This document shows positions 1 to 9,861 of a stretch of DNA of 64,000 nucleotides, in pieces. Position numbers and translations under genes: made by a program. This DNA is from Nocardioides malaquae (GTDB taxonomy: Bacteria > Actinomycetota > Actinomycetes > Propionibacteriales > Nocardioidaceae). Location of the stretch: contig NZ_JADCSA010000001.1 of the NCBI RefSeq assembly GCF_015070385.1, positions 124,001 to 188,000 of the forward strand, in the 5' to 3' direction. The notes beneath the pieces were generated by a model, which had not been told where the DNA came from, made no database searches, and saw only the letters and a program-made list of their open reading frames with translations. Position 1 is the stretch's first letter; each line of letters begins with the position of its first letter.

Positions 1-2012
1 GGAGCGACCTCGGAGCCCATGAGGAGCTCGAAGACCTCCGCGGCCTCGGCGGCATCGTCCACCGTGAGCCGGCGCAGCGTCCGATACCGCGGGTCCATGG
101 TGGTCTCCTGCAGCTGGTCGGCGTCCATCTCGCCCAGACCCTTGTAGCGCTGCGGCGGTTCCTTCCAGCGCACGTTCTTCTTCTTCAGCTCCGCGAGCTT
201 TCGGTGCAGCTCGTCGTCGCTGTAGGTGTAGACGTACTTGTCCATCCCCTTCTTGGGGTTGGTCAGCTCGATGCGGTGCAACGGCGGCACCGCGGTGTAG
301 ACCTTGCCGGCCTCGAGCAGGCCGGGCATGTACTTGAAGAAGAGCGTCGCCAGCAGGCACCGGATGTGGGCGCCGTCGGAGTCAGCGTCGGCCATGAAGA
401 TGATGCGTCCGTAACGCGCGGCGTCCAGGTCGAACGTACGGCCCGATCCGGCGCCGACCACCTGGATGATTGCCGCGCACTCGGCGTTCTTCAGCATGTC
501 GGCGACCGAGGCCTTCTGCACGTTGAGGATCTTGCCGCGGATGGGCAGCAGCGCCTGGTACTCCGAGTTGCGCGCCAGCTTGGCGGTGCCGAGCGCGGAG
601 TCACCCTCCACGATGAAGAGCTCGGTGCGTTCGTTGTCGGTGGCCCGGCAGTCGGCCAGCTTCGCCGGGAGCGCGGAGGACTCGAGGGCGTTCTTGCGGC
701 GCTGGGTCTCCTTCTGCTGGCGCAACGTCAGACGCGTGCGGGCTGCGCCGGCCACCTTCTCCATGACGAGCTTGGCCTGCGCCTTCTCGGTCCGCTTCGT
801 GGAGGTCAAGAACTTCTTCAGCTCGGCGGAGACGACCTTGCGCACGATGTTGCGCGCCGCGGGGGTGCCGAGGATCTCCTTCGTCTGACCCTCGAACTGC
901 GGCTCGGCCAGCCGCACGGTCACGACCGCGGTGAGGCCCTCCAGCACGTCGTCCTTGACGACGTCGGCGTCGTTGACCTTGAGGGCCTTGCTGGCCCGCA
1001 TGACCTCGTTGAAGGTCTTGGTCACCGCCTGCTCGAAACCACTGACGTGGGTGCCACCCTTGGGCGTGGCGATCACGTTGACGTAGGAGCGCACGTTCGT
1101 CTCGTAGCCCATGTCCCACTTGAGGGCGACGTCGACCCCGAGCTCGCGCTCGACCTCCTGCGGCGTCATGTGACCGGCGTCGTCGAGCAACGGGACGGTC
1201 TCGGTGAAGTGGCCCGAGCCCTGCAGCCGCAGCACCTCGGTCACCGCCTCCCCGTGGGAGAGGAAGTCGACGAACTCCGAGATGCCGCCTTCGTGGCGGA
1301 AGGTCTCGGTGACCGGCTCCTCGCCCCGGAGGTCGGTGATCGTCAGACCGAGCCCGGGGACGATGTAGGAGGTCTGCCGCGCTCGGCCGATGAGGCCCTC
1401 GAGCTCGATCTTCGCGTCCTTGGTGAAGATCTGGCGATCGGGCCAGAACCGGATCCTGGTGCCGCTGCGACCCTTGGCGACGCGCTTTCCCTTGCGGGTG
1501 ATGCCCGACTGCGGGGTGAAGGGGGCGTCGGGCCCGTCGCCGTCGAAGACACCCGGCACGCCGCGGCGGAACGAGAGGCCCTGCTGGCTCGGTGAGCGGT
1601 CGACGTCGATGTCCACCCGCGCGCTCAGGGCGTTGACGACCGACAGGCCGACGCCGTGCAGGCCACCCGTGGCGTTGTAGGACCCGCCGCCGAACTTGCC
1701 GCCGGCGTGCAGCTTGGTGGCCACCACCTCGACACCGGGGAGACCGGTCTTGGGTTCCTTGTCGGTGGGGATCCCGCGACCGTCGTCGTAGACCTCCACG
1801 GACCCGTCGGTGTGGATCGTGACCTCGACGTTGTGGGCGTGACCGGCGAGGGCCTCGTCGACCCCGTTGTCGATGATCTCCCAGAGGCAGTGCATCAACC
1901 CACGGGTGTCGGTCGAGCCGATGTACATGCCTGGACGCTTGCGCACCGCCTCGAGTCCCTCGAGGACCAGCAGGTGCGCCGCGTTGTAGGTGTTGTCGCT
2001 GGGGGCTGCCAC
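1..2012 (-). CDS. parE: DNA topoisomerase IV / gyrase subunit B (ParE/GyrB-like), C-terminus beyond left edge
   Basis: ATPase subunit of a type IIA topoisomerase, which decatenates or supercoils DNA with its A subunit. About 670 residues are visible before the window ends. The N-terminal GHKL ATPase domain shows the RPGMYIGS motif (about residues 22-29), EIIDNGVDEA and the GGLHGVG glycine loop. The TOPRIM domain shows EGDSALG (about residue 470) and DADSDGAHI (about 540). The GTG start gives VAAPSDNTYNAAHLL, the usual beginning of the actinobacterial ParE-like B subunit found beside DUF7455 and the principal sigma factor, so ParE is favoured over the replication-origin GyrB; this assignment rests on context. 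There is no ribosome binding site, and a -10 box lies 8 nt upstream, so the mRNA is probably leaderless. Confidence 0.92.
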   Translation of the reverse strand, partial: MAAPSDNTYNAAHLLVLEGLEAVRKRPGMYIGSTDTRGLMHCLWEIIDNGVDEALAGHAHNVEVTIHTDGSVEVYDDGRGIPTDKEPKTGLPGVEVVATKLHAGGKFGGGSYNATGGLHGVGLSVVNALSARVDIDVDRSPSQQGLSFRRGVPGVFDGDGPDAPFTPQSGITRKGKRVAKGRSGTRIRFWPDRQIFTKDAKIELEGLIGRARQTSYIVPGLGLTITDLRGEEPVTETFRHEGGISEFVDFLSHGEAVTEVLRLQGSGHFTETVPLLDDAGHMTPQEVERELGVDVALKWDMGYETNVRSYVNVIATPKGGTHVSGFEQAVTKTFNEVMRASKALKVNDADVVKDDVLEGLTAVVTVRLAEPQFEGQTKEILGTPAARNIVRKVVSAELKKFLTSTKRTEKAQAKLVMEKVAGAARTRLTLRQQKETQRRKNALESSALPAKLADCRATDNERTELFIVEGDSALGTAKLARNSEYQALLPIRGKILNVQKASVADMLKNAECAAIIQVVGAGSGRTFDLDAARYGRIIFMADADSDGAHIRCLLATLFFKYMPGLLEAGKVYTAVPPLHRIELTNPKKGMDKYVYTYSDDELHRKLAELKKKNVRWKEPPQRYKGLGEMDADQLQETTMDPRYRTLRRLTVDDAAEAAEVFELLMGSEVA

Positions 2013-2020
2013 GGAAGGTG

Positions 2021-2026
2021 AATCTA
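2021..2026 (-). promoter_or_regulatory. -10 box of leaderless parE promoter
   Basis: On the minus strand TAGATT fits the actinobacterial TAnnnT -10 consensus. Eight bases separate it from the GTG start of parE, placing the transcription start at or next to the start codon. No clear -35 box is visible. Confidence 0.5.
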
Positions 2027-2188
2027 CCCGGGGGTCTCCCCTGTTCCGGGGAGGCACGCCTGCCGCGCACCGTGCGCGGAGCCGCCCCTCGACCCGGCAA
2101 ACCCGGCAAAGGGCGCGCGACTGTTGGGTGGGAAGAGCACTCCGGCGGACTGCGGACGTGGTTGGATGGTTCAACGTCGGACCGGCCG

Positions 2189-2214
2189 GGAATCTTTGTC
2201 GCGGCCGGTACGTT
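2189..2214 (+). promoter_or_regulatory. SigR/SigH-type promoter (GGAAT-N18-GTT) of the DUF7455 gene
   Basis: GGAAT at 2189-2193 is followed by exactly 18 bases and GTT at 2212-2214, matching the published consensus for Streptomyces SigR and mycobacterial SigH thiol-oxidative-stress sigma factors. The predicted start near 2221 leaves a leader of about 28 nt before the DUF7455 GTG, which has GAGG as ribosome binding site. The motif is seen directly; the regulatory role is inferred. Confidence 0.55.
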
Positions 2215-2248
2215 GGGCCAGACACCGAAGCACAGAAATGAGGCCGAT

Positions 2249-2452
2249 GTGACTACTGCAGTTGCCCCCACCCCCGCCATGACGGCGGAGGACCGCTGCG
2301 ACCGGTGTGGAGCCCAGGCCTACCTGCGGGTTGAGCTCCAGAGCGGTGGCGAATTGCTCTTCTGCGCCCACCACGCCCGCGAGCACGGCGAGAAGATTCG
2401 TGAGATCGCGGTGTCCGTGGTCGACGAGACCCACCGACTCGCCGAAGGCTGA
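2249..2452 (+). CDS. DUF7455 small zinc-ribbon-like protein
   Basis: A 67-residue protein of the actinobacterial DUF7455 family, of unknown function, commonly found beside parE and the principal sigma factor gene. It has a CDRC pair (C17, C20) and a second cluster CAHH (C39, H41, H42) about 18 residues later, consistent with one zinc site, followed by a short acidic/helical tail. The GTG start overlaps an ATG-TGA in another frame and is preceded by GAGG 5 nt upstream. The gene diverges from parE, has a SigR-type promoter, and is followed by a strong hairpin terminator. The context suggests a transcription- or stress-linked role, but this is not shown by the sequence. Confidence 0.85.
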   Translation: MTTAVAPTPAMTAEDRCDRCGAQAYLRVELQSGGELLFCAHHAREHGEKIREIAVSVVDETHRLAEG

Positions 2453-2470
2453 CCCCCTCCCCTACTTCCA

Positions 2471-2504
2471 CCTCGGCCCCGGACCGTCAGGTCCGGGGCC
2501 GAGG
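2471..2504 (+). terminator. Intrinsic-type hairpin terminator after the DUF7455 gene
   Basis: A perfect 15-bp GC-rich stem (2471-2485 with 2490-2504) and a GTCA loop lies 18 bp after the DUF7455 stop codon. No U tract follows, as is common in actinobacteria. Confidence 0.8.
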
Positions 2505-2544
2505 TGCGTCCGGCCCGCCCCCTGGGGTGTGGCAGGGTGAGCGC

Positions 2545-3021
2545 GTGACGACGACCGACGTGGTGGTGGGCCTGGTGATCCTGGTCGGGCTGGTGGGCAT
2601 CGTGGTGCCCGTCCTCCCGGGGAGCCTGCTGGTGCTGGCGGCGATCGGGGTCTGGGCGGCCCTCACCTCGGGCGCCACCGCCTGGGCGGTCTTCGGCGTG
2701 GCGGCGCTCCTGCTCGTCGCCGGCACCGTGGTGAAGTTCCTGGTGCCCGGCCGTCGACTCCAGGTCGCCGGCGTGCCGAACAGCACGTTGTGGGCCGGCG
2801 GGGCGTTGGGTCTGGTCGGATTCTTCGTGGTGCCGGTCGTCGGCCTCGTCCTCGGCTTCGTGCTGGGCGTCTACCTCGCCGAGCTCCGGCGGCTCGGGTC
2901 GGAGCAGGCGTGGCCCGCCACCCGCGCTGCCGTCCTCGCCGTGGGGCTCAGCATCCTGATCGAGCTGGCCGCTGCCCTGCTCGCCACGGCGACCTGGGTG
3001 GTGGGCGTCATCCTGGTCTGA
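2545..3021 (+). CDS. DUF456 domain membrane protein
   Basis: A 158-residue integral membrane protein of the DUF456 family (function unknown). It begins with two hydrophobic segments (about residues 5-45), continues with segments near 50-65 and 78-110, and ends with a segment at about 130-157. Glycine-rich helices such as GLVGFFVVPVVGLVLG are typical of this family. GTG at 2545 was chosen because AGGGTGA lies 4 bp upstream; an in-frame GTG at 2527 has no such site. It is separated from the upstream DUF7455 gene by a terminator and converges with the next, minus-strand gene. Confidence 0.8.
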   Translation: MTTTDVVVGLVILVGLVGIVVPVLPGSLLVLAAIGVWAALTSGATAWAVFGVAALLLVAGTVVKFLVPGRRLQVAGVPNSTLWAGGALGLVGFFVVPVVGLVLGFVLGVYLAELRRLGSEQAWPATRAAVLAVGLSILIELAAALLATATWVVGVILV

Positions 3022-3029
3022 GCGCGAGC

Positions 3030-3614
3030 TCAGCCTCGCTGCAACTCCTCGGTCCACCGACGCGGGCCCAGGAGCCAGTCCTTGTAGGTCTCGCCCTCGT
3101 GGCTCATCTCCCCCACCACCAGGGCGACGCGCACCGACTCGGGCTCCCCCAGACAGCCGCGACCGAAGGCCACCCGCACCACGTCGCGCTTCCAGTCGAT
3201 CCGCATCCGGTGGGCGCACGTGAGGGTCCTCCCTCCACCGCGCCAGCCCTTGACCTTCAACAACTGGTAGTCGGTGCCGCGGTTGAGCGCCCCCTGGAGG
3301 CGGTACTCCGGTCCCGCGTCGTCGGGATCGGTGTCGACGTGCACGGTGATCCACTGCTGGGCACGGATCGCCTGCCTCACCAGGTTGTCGTGCACCGTGC
3401 GCACGCGCACCTGCCGCGGGGCGTACGTCACGCGGGCGCGCATCAGGTCGACTCCGGCGACGCTGTCGTCGCCGTCGACGACGACCAGGCTCTCTGCCGA
3501 GGCGGGCGGCGCCACACCCAGCACCAACACGCCGGCGGCGAGGCCAGCAGCCCACGAGCGGCGGCGTGAGAAGTCGCTGCGCCCCTCACTGCTGCGAAGT
3601 CGTGTCCAGTTCAT
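3030..3614 (-). CDS. Secreted hypothetical protein
   Basis: A 194-residue protein with a clear signal peptide: basic N-terminus (RRRSW), hydrophobic core AAGLAAGVLVLGVA and an ASA cleavage site near residue 40. The mature part is beta-rich, with two cysteines (in TCAHR and GCLGE) about 25 residues apart that may form a disulfide. I recognise no catalytic motif or named family. The start has a GGTGGAG purine run just upstream. It lies 76 bp downstream of the SGNH hydrolase gene on the same strand and may be co-transcribed with it. The function is unknown. Confidence 0.7.
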   Translation of the reverse strand: MNWTRLRSSEGRSDFSRRRSWAAGLAAGVLVLGVAPPASAESLVVVDGDDSVAGVDLMRARVTYAPRQVRVRTVHDNLVRQAIRAQQWITVHVDTDPDDAGPEYRLQGALNRGTDYQLLKVKGWRGGGRTLTCAHRMRIDWKRDVVRVAFGRGCLGEPESVRVALVVGEMSHEGETYKDWLLGPRRWTEELQRG

Positions 3615-3690
3615 GGCTCCACCCCCTCTCGGGGCCCCGAGCGGTCCCCGGTCTGCGAGCGTACGCCCGCCCCGCCACCGCTGACCAGTG

Positions 3691-4911
3691 TCAGTCCTCG
3701 GGCGGGGTGAGGAGTTCTGCGTAGATCTCGGCCATCCGTTCGTTGCCCTTTACGTTGGGGTGCAGAGGCATCGCGTTCTCGATCATCAGGCCGTCGTTGG
3801 TGGTGCCGTCCTTCGCCAGGGCCGGCCAGTGCCGGGCGAGGTCGAAGACGGCGACCCGGTCGGGTCGGGCCTCGGCCACCGCCCGACGCGCGTCCCGGAT
3901 CTCCTGCCAGCGTTCCGGCGTCCACGTGCCCGGTTCGTAGCCGTCCACGATCAGGATGCGCGCCCGCGGAGCGGCTGCCAGGGCGTTCTCGACCAGGGTA
4001 CGCAGGCTCGTGGCGTGGTCGGGCTCGGGGTTGGAGCCGATGTTGACGAGGATCAGGTCAGGGTCGTGCGCCGCCACCTCGGTCCAGTGACCCTGGACGG
4101 CGTTCGGCGAGGCGTAGTGCGCGGCTGCCACACCGGAGTGCGAGGCGTCGACCACATGGATGCCCGACTCGGCGTCCCCGTCGAAGAAGTCGACACCGGT
4201 GTGCACGAAGGAGAAGCCGGCGGCCACGCTGCGCACCTGGACGACGTGCTCGGCCCCCGAGAGCTCCGGAGAGCTCCACCACAGGCCGGCCTCGCTGCTG
4301 GTGCCCGCAGAGCTGAGCGTCTCGCCGCTGGGTTCACCGGTGCTCAACGTGCCCTGGGCGGTGACGTCCTTGCCATCCACGAAGACCTTCGCCTGACCTC
4401 CCAGGACCGCGGTCCTGCCGTACCAGACGCGCACTCGCGTCGCCTCCTGCTGCGGATAGGTCACCTCGGCTCCCGCAGGCATCAGCAGCGCCCGTCCACC
4501 GAGGCCCCACGTCTGGAACATCTGTTCCTGCGCCTGGGTGCCGGTACGCACGGTGTCGTCCGGAGTGGTCGCGTCGCCGTAGTAGGGAGGCATGAACCCG
4601 GTGCCCCCGTCGATGCCCTGGGCCTCGCGCAGCTTCTCCTGCAGGCGCGCGACCATCCGGTTCTCGAAGACCGGGGAGGGCAGGAGGATGCCCTCGGAGA
4701 TCGAGTCGCCCACGACCACGACCGTCGCGGGGCGGTCCGCCTGCCCCTGGACCGCCTCGTACCACGGAGCGAGGAACTCCTCGAGCCCGTCGTTCACCGG
4801 GGCGTCGGCCTGGGTGGAGGGACCCCAGCGGTCCCACGCCTGCACCCCGAGGTAGGCGGTGAGGGCGAGCACGACGACGGCGTAGAGGGCATATCTCACT
4901 CGGCGGGGCAC
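3691..4911 (-). CDS. Membrane-anchored SGNH/GDSL-type hydrolase
   Basis: A 406-residue exported esterase/acetylhydrolase-like protein. Residues 7-25 form one uncleaved membrane anchor. Block I with the nucleophile serine is GDSISEG (about residue 68), the block III-like asparagine sits in NIGSNPEP (about 295), and the C-terminal catalytic histidine is in PLHPN (about 388). An inserted beta-sandwich-like region lies at about 140-270 (VRVWYGRTAVLGG...VQVRSVAAG). The family removes acyl groups from glycans or lipids; the substrate here is unknown. The GTG start lies 6 nt after a TAGGTT -10 box without a ribosome binding site, so the mRNA is probably leaderless. Confidence 0.82.
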   Translation of the reverse strand: MPRRVRYALYAVVVLALTAYLGVQAWDRWGPSTQADAPVNDGLEEFLAPWYEAVQGQADRPATVVVVGDSISEGILLPSPVFENRMVARLQEKLREAQGIDGGTGFMPPYYGDATTPDDTVRTGTQAQEQMFQTWGLGGRALLMPAGAEVTYPQQEATRVRVWYGRTAVLGGQAKVFVDGKDVTAQGTLSTGEPSGETLSSAGTSSEAGLWWSSPELSGAEHVVQVRSVAAGFSFVHTGVDFFDGDAESGIHVVDASHSGVAAAHYASPNAVQGHWTEVAAHDPDLILVNIGSNPEPDHATSLRTLVENALAAAPRARILIVDGYEPGTWTPERWQEIRDARRAVAEARPDRVAVFDLARHWPALAKDGTTNDGLMIENAMPLHPNVKGNERMAEIYAELLTPPED

Positions 4912-4917
4912 CGGACG

Positions 4918-4923
4918 AACCTA
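4918..4923 (-). promoter_or_regulatory. -10 box of leaderless SGNH hydrolase promoter
   Basis: Minus-strand TAGGTT (TAnnnT) ends 6 nt before the GTG start at 4911. This spacing places transcription start at the start codon. Confidence 0.45.
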
Positions 4924-4964
4924 CCCGCTGTCCCCAATGGCCATCCAGCAGGCGGACGGCCAAC

Positions 4965-5001
4965 GCACGAGGCCCCGACCACGTGGGTCGGGGCCTCGTG
5001 C
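4965..5001 (-). terminator. Hairpin terminator downstream of sigA
   Basis: A 16-bp uninterrupted stem (4965-4980 with 4986-5001) and a 5-nt loop, starting about 20 bp beyond the sigA stop codon. It sits between sigA and the SGNH gene promoter, so it should insulate the two. Confidence 0.8.
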
Positions 5002-5021
5002 ACAGGCGTTCAGTCAGGCGC

Positions 5022-6563
<1,542 letters not shown>

Positions 6564-6691
6564 TGACACCTCTCGAAGCCGAAAAGGGGCGCGGCAGAGC
6601 CCGGATACGTCAAGAGCCGCGTCAGCCATTGTGCCACGTGCCCGGTGAGGCGTCGCACCGCCCCGGGCACCGCACGTGGCCACGAGCCGGG

Positions 6692-7252
6692 TCAGCCGCG
6701 AGCAGCAGCCTTGGCGGCCTTCTTGAAGTCACGCACCTTCTGCAGGGAGTCGGCGTCGACGACGTCCGCGACGGACCGGTGACCCTCGAGTGCGTAGTCA
6801 CCGGCCACGGCCTCCCACCCGGCGGGCCGGTGGTCACGCTGCTTGGCGAGCAGTGCGACGAAGATCTGGGCCTTCTGCCGACCGAACCCCGGCAGCGCGG
6901 TCAGCCGCTTCATCAGGTCCTTCGCGTCGCGGGCCTCGGTCCAGATCCGCGCGGTCTCCCCGTCGTACTGCTCCAGGACGATGCGGGCGAGGTCCTGCAT
7001 CCGGGTCGCCATCGACCCGGGGAACCGGTGGATCGCCGGCGTCGTGGAGGCCCACTCCGCGAAGCGCTCGGGGTCGGCGTGGGCCACGGCCTCGACCGAG
7101 AAGTCACCCATGCGCTCGCGGAGCTTGGCCGGCCCGCGGAAGGCGTGCTCCATGGGGTACTGCTGGTCGAGCATCATCCCCACGAGCAGTGCGAAGTCAG
7201 ACTCGGCCAGCAGGGCGTCGGCAGCGGGGTCCTGGCAGATCTGGATGGGCAT
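6692..7252 (-). CDS. HhH-GPD-type base excision DNA repair protein
   Basis: A 186-residue protein of the HhH-GPD superfamily (endonuclease III / AlkA fold). The hairpin [14 protein letters not shown] (about residues 121-134) is the helix-hairpin-helix. The domain begins with [12 protein letters not shown], the usual start of the glycosylase fold. A catalytic Asp may lie in AVAGDYAL. No cysteines of a C-terminal Fe-S cluster are visible, so it is not a Nth/MutY type; annotated relatives are small actinobacterial HhH-GPD proteins. It is upstream of sigA and on the same strand, with 128 bp between them containing an imperfect inverted repeat. Confidence 0.85.
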   Translation of the reverse strand: MPIQICQDPAADALLAESDFALLVGMMLDQQYPMEHAFRGPAKLRERMGDFSVEAVAHADPERFAEWASTTPAIHRFPGSMATRMQDLARIVLEQYDGETARIWTEARDAKDLMKRLTALPGFGRQKAQIFVALLAKQRDHRPAGWEAVAGDYALEGHRSVADVVDADSLQKVRDFKKAAKAAARG

Positions 7253-7282
7253 GGGTCCAGCATGCCAGCAGGCGTCGGGGGC

Positions 7283-7681
7283 TCAGCCCTTGACCGCGAG
7301 CACCGCGCACGGGGCGTCGAGGAGGATGCGCTGGGCGTTGCTGCCCAGGAGCAGCTTGCCCACGGGGCTGCGGCGCCGGAGTCCGATCACGATGAGCTCG
7401 GCCTCGGTCGCCTCGGCGATGCCGATGAGGTCCTCGGCCGGCTCGAAGCCACGCACCAGTCGGCGCACCTCGAAGTCGATCCCGCTGGGTTCGAGTCGGG
7501 CCACCAGCTCGGCGTCCCGGGTCTCCAGCTCCTGGGCCTCGGCGTCGTCGAGTTCGTTGCCCCCCCGGTGCGAGATCACCACCACCAGGCGCGCCTCCCG
7601 CAGGCGAGCCTCCTCGACGGCGCGGGTGAGGGCGGCCTCGCCCTCCGCGGTTGCCACGTGTCCCACGACCACAGTGCGCAT
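7283..7681 (-). CDS. Universal stress protein (UspA family)
   Basis: A 132-residue single-domain Usp protein of the Rossmann-like alpha/beta type. It starts MRTVVVGH, and the ATP-binding signature appears near the C-terminus as GLRRRSPVGKLLLGS (about residues 101-115), matching G-2X-G-9X-G(S/T) in spirit, followed by the terminal strand APCAVLAVKG. The ATG at 7681 has GAGAGAGG 6 nt upstream, so the longer open frame (to 7894) is not used. It lies 30 bp upstream of the HhH-GPD gene on the same strand and could be co-transcribed with it. The role is probably stress tolerance; nothing more specific can be read. Confidence 0.9.
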   Translation of the reverse strand: MRTVVVGHVATAEGEAALTRAVEEARLREARLVVVISHRGGNELDDAEAQELETRDAELVARLEPSGIDFEVRRLVRGFEPAEDLIGIAEATEAELIVIGLRRRSPVGKLLLGSNAQRILLDAPCAVLAVKG

Positions 7682-7827
7682 GGAATGCCTCTCTCGACGG
7701 ATGAATCGACCGGCCGACGGGTGGAGACCACACGTGACCTGCCCCGACCGTACCCGGTCCACCGGCACCGGGGCAGCCCTGTGGAGAGCCGCCACGTCAC
7801 GCACGGTGGTTGGGCCACAGTGGACCC

Positions 7828-8277
7828 GTGCCCCGGACCGACGACAGCACCGCCCTTCCACGCTGCCTGCGCAGTGGCCTGAGGGCTGCCGCACTCCACC
7901 TCAAGCAAGGACAGGCGCGGGGCCACGTCTCCCCCACACTGTGGTCAGGCACCCCCGGGCAGGAGCACGACCCCTGGCGCACGGCGTCCTTCCCTGATCC
8001 CTCCGGCCCCGGGCGCGGGAGCCCGGACGCAGGTCTCCGGCTGGAGGTGGCGCTGGCACTCGCCCACCTCGTCACCCCGACCGTGGCGGCCCCGCACTTC
8101 TGGGTGACCCGTTCGGGCGAGCCGGAGCTGTGGACCAGCGACCACGCCTGGCTCGCAGCCGTGTGGTCGGCCTGCGGCGAGCTCGACCTACCGACATCGT
8201 TCGCGGTCGTGACGCGGACCGGGTGGCTCCACGTCCCGTCGGGATGCACCCATCGCTGGAAGAGGCTGCGGGCGTGA
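7828..8277 (+). CDS. Hypothetical protein next to glutamate-cysteine ligase
   Basis: A 149-residue protein with no family I recognise. It has no signal peptide or membrane segment. It has a Trp-rich second half (FWVTRSGEPELWTSDHAWLAAVW, with TGWLHVPSGCTHRWKRL near the end). The GTG at 7828 is preceded by CACAGT and 6 nt, which resembles the leaderless promoters seen elsewhere in this window. It converges with the glutamate-cysteine ligase gene with a gap of only 3 bp. The coding frame is supported by third-position GC bias and by the lack of a better frame on either strand. Confidence 0.6.
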   Translation: MPRTDDSTALPRCLRSGLRAAALHLKQGQARGHVSPTLWSGTPGQEHDPWRTASFPDPSGPGRGSPDAGLRLEVALALAHLVTPTVAAPHFWVTRSGEPELWTSDHAWLAAVWSACGELDLPTSFAVVTRTGWLHVPSGCTHRWKRLRA

Positions 8278-8280
8278 GGT

Positions 8281-9774
8281 TCACGCCTGCCAGGTGTGCA
8301 CCGGCTGGTTGCTCAGCATGTGGGCCCGGTAGTCGCGCAGCACCCGACGCAGCGTGGCGGGGTCGGAGGACCCGGAGCGCTCGACCTGGTCGATGAACCA
8401 CGAGGCCCCGTTCGTGCCGGTGACGCACCGTTGCTCGATGATGCCCAGGTACTTGTCACGCTCCGCCGCGCTGACACCCCAGGCGGCCAGCCCCTCGTGG
8501 GCCATCGGCAGCAGGGCGCGCAGCGTCAGCTCGGCGGCACCCACCTCCCCGTACCCGGGCCAGTAGAGGGTGGACCCGATCCCGTTGCGCGCCGCGCTGT
8601 GGAAGTTCTCCTCGGCCGCGCTGAAGGACATCTGCGACCAGAGCGGACGATCGGCGTCGGCCAGTGACCTGACCAGCCCGAAGTAGAACGCTGCGTTGGC
8701 GATCATGTCGACCACGCTCGGGCCGGCGCCCAGGACGCGGTTCTCCACCCGCAGGTGCGGACGTCCCTCCGCCACGTCGTAGATCGGCCGGTTCCAGCGG
8801 TAGATCGTGCCATTGTGCAGTCGCAGCTCGCGGAGCTCGGGCACCCCGCCGGAGGCGAGGACCTCCTCGGGATCCTCCGGGTCGACGATCGGGAGCAGAG
8901 CAGGGAAGTAGCGGACGTTCTCCTCGAAGAGGTCGAAGACCGACGTGATCCAGCGTTCCCCGAACCAGACACGGGGGCGCACTCCCTGCACCTTCAGCTC
9001 CTCGCTGCGAGTGTCGGTCGACTGCTCGAACAACGGGATCCGGGTCTCGTGCCACAGCTGTCGCCCCAGCAGGAACGGCGAGTTGGCTCCCAGGGCGACC
9101 TGGACGCCCGCCACCGCCTGGCTGGCGTTCCAGTGGGCAGCGAACTCCTCGGGAGAGGTCTGCACGTGGAACTGCGTCGAGGTGCAGGCGGCCTCCGGCA
9201 TGATCGTGTCGGTGGTGACCTGCAGCCGCTCGGGGCCCTCGATGTCGATCTCGATGTCCTCGCCGCGGGCGTCGAGGATCTGGTCGCTCAGCAGGTGGTA
9301 GCGAGCGTTGCTGCTCAGCGACTCACTGCTCAGGTGCTCCCCGTCGATGGTCGGCAGGATCCCGATCATGACCAGGTGCGCGTCCACCTCGCTCGAGCGT
9401 TTCTCCGCCCGTTCGATCGTGGCGGTGAGGCGCTCCTCGAACGAGGTCAGCCCCCCGTCGCGCAACGACGCCGGAGCGGCGTTGACCTCGATGTTGAACC
9501 GCCCCAGCTCCGTCTGGAAGTCGGGGTCGGCGATGGCTGCGAGAGCCTCCTCGTTCTTGAGGGCCGGGTCGCCCTCTGCGTCGACGAGGTTGAACTCGAC
9601 CTCCATGCCGGTGAGCGGGTCCTCGGTGTCGAAGCGTGACTCGCCCAGCATGCGGGCGAAGACGTCCAGACAGCGACGCACCTTGGCACGGTGCCGGGTG
9701 CGGTCGCCCCGGGAGAACTCTTGCGCATCGACCTCTTCACCCATGCGATGGAAGATATCCACCGCTGTGCCCAT
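8281..9774 (-). CDS. Glutamate-cysteine ligase (GCS2-family)
   Basis: ATP-dependent ligase joining L-glutamate and L-cysteine, about 497 residues. Family features are the start MGEEVDAQEFSR, the metal/ATP-binding segment TGMEVEFNLVD (about residue 55), FNIEVNAAPASL, the strand EAACTSTQFHVQ, GANSPFLLGR and WFGERW. These match the actinobacterial class annotated as glutamate-cysteine ligase, longer than the ergothioneine enzyme EgtA. Actinobacteria normally use mycothiol, so the true product is uncertain. ATG at 9774 was preferred for family fit, but no clear ribosome binding site is visible and GTG at 9795 is possible. Confidence 0.85.
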   Translation of the reverse strand: MGTAVDIFHRMGEEVDAQEFSRGDRTRHRAKVRRCLDVFARMLGESRFDTEDPLTGMEVEFNLVDAEGDPALKNEEALAAIADPDFQTELGRFNIEVNAAPASLRDGGLTSFEERLTATIERAEKRSSEVDAHLVMIGILPTIDGEHLSSESLSSNARYHLLSDQILDARGEDIEIDIEGPERLQVTTDTIMPEAACTSTQFHVQTSPEEFAAHWNASQAVAGVQVALGANSPFLLGRQLWHETRIPLFEQSTDTRSEELKVQGVRPRVWFGERWITSVFDLFEENVRYFPALLPIVDPEDPEEVLASGGVPELRELRLHNGTIYRWNRPIYDVAEGRPHLRVENRVLGAGPSVVDMIANAAFYFGLVRSLADADRPLWSQMSFSAAEENFHSAARNGIGSTLYWPGYGEVGAAELTLRALLPMAHEGLAAWGVSAAERDKYLGIIEQRCVTGTNGASWFIDQVERSGSSDPATLRRVLRDYRAHMLSNQPVHTWQA

Positions 9775-9861
9775 GGAAACCGTGGCGGACCACACCCCGG
9801 ACTCCTGGTCCCTGACCCACCCGACGCAGCCGCCCCCTCGTCCCTCGTCGGGCTCGGAGGG

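Noticed and set aside
601-2280. Long 559-codon minus-strand open frame
   Set aside because: It is a frame-shifted shadow of the topoisomerase B gene; its Arg/Pro-rich translation matches no family.
6631-6682. Imperfect inverted repeat with two CACGTG cores between the HhH-GPD gene and sigA
   Set aside because: The arms do not align over more than about 8 bp without insertions; could be a weak terminator or a coincidence in GC-rich DNA.
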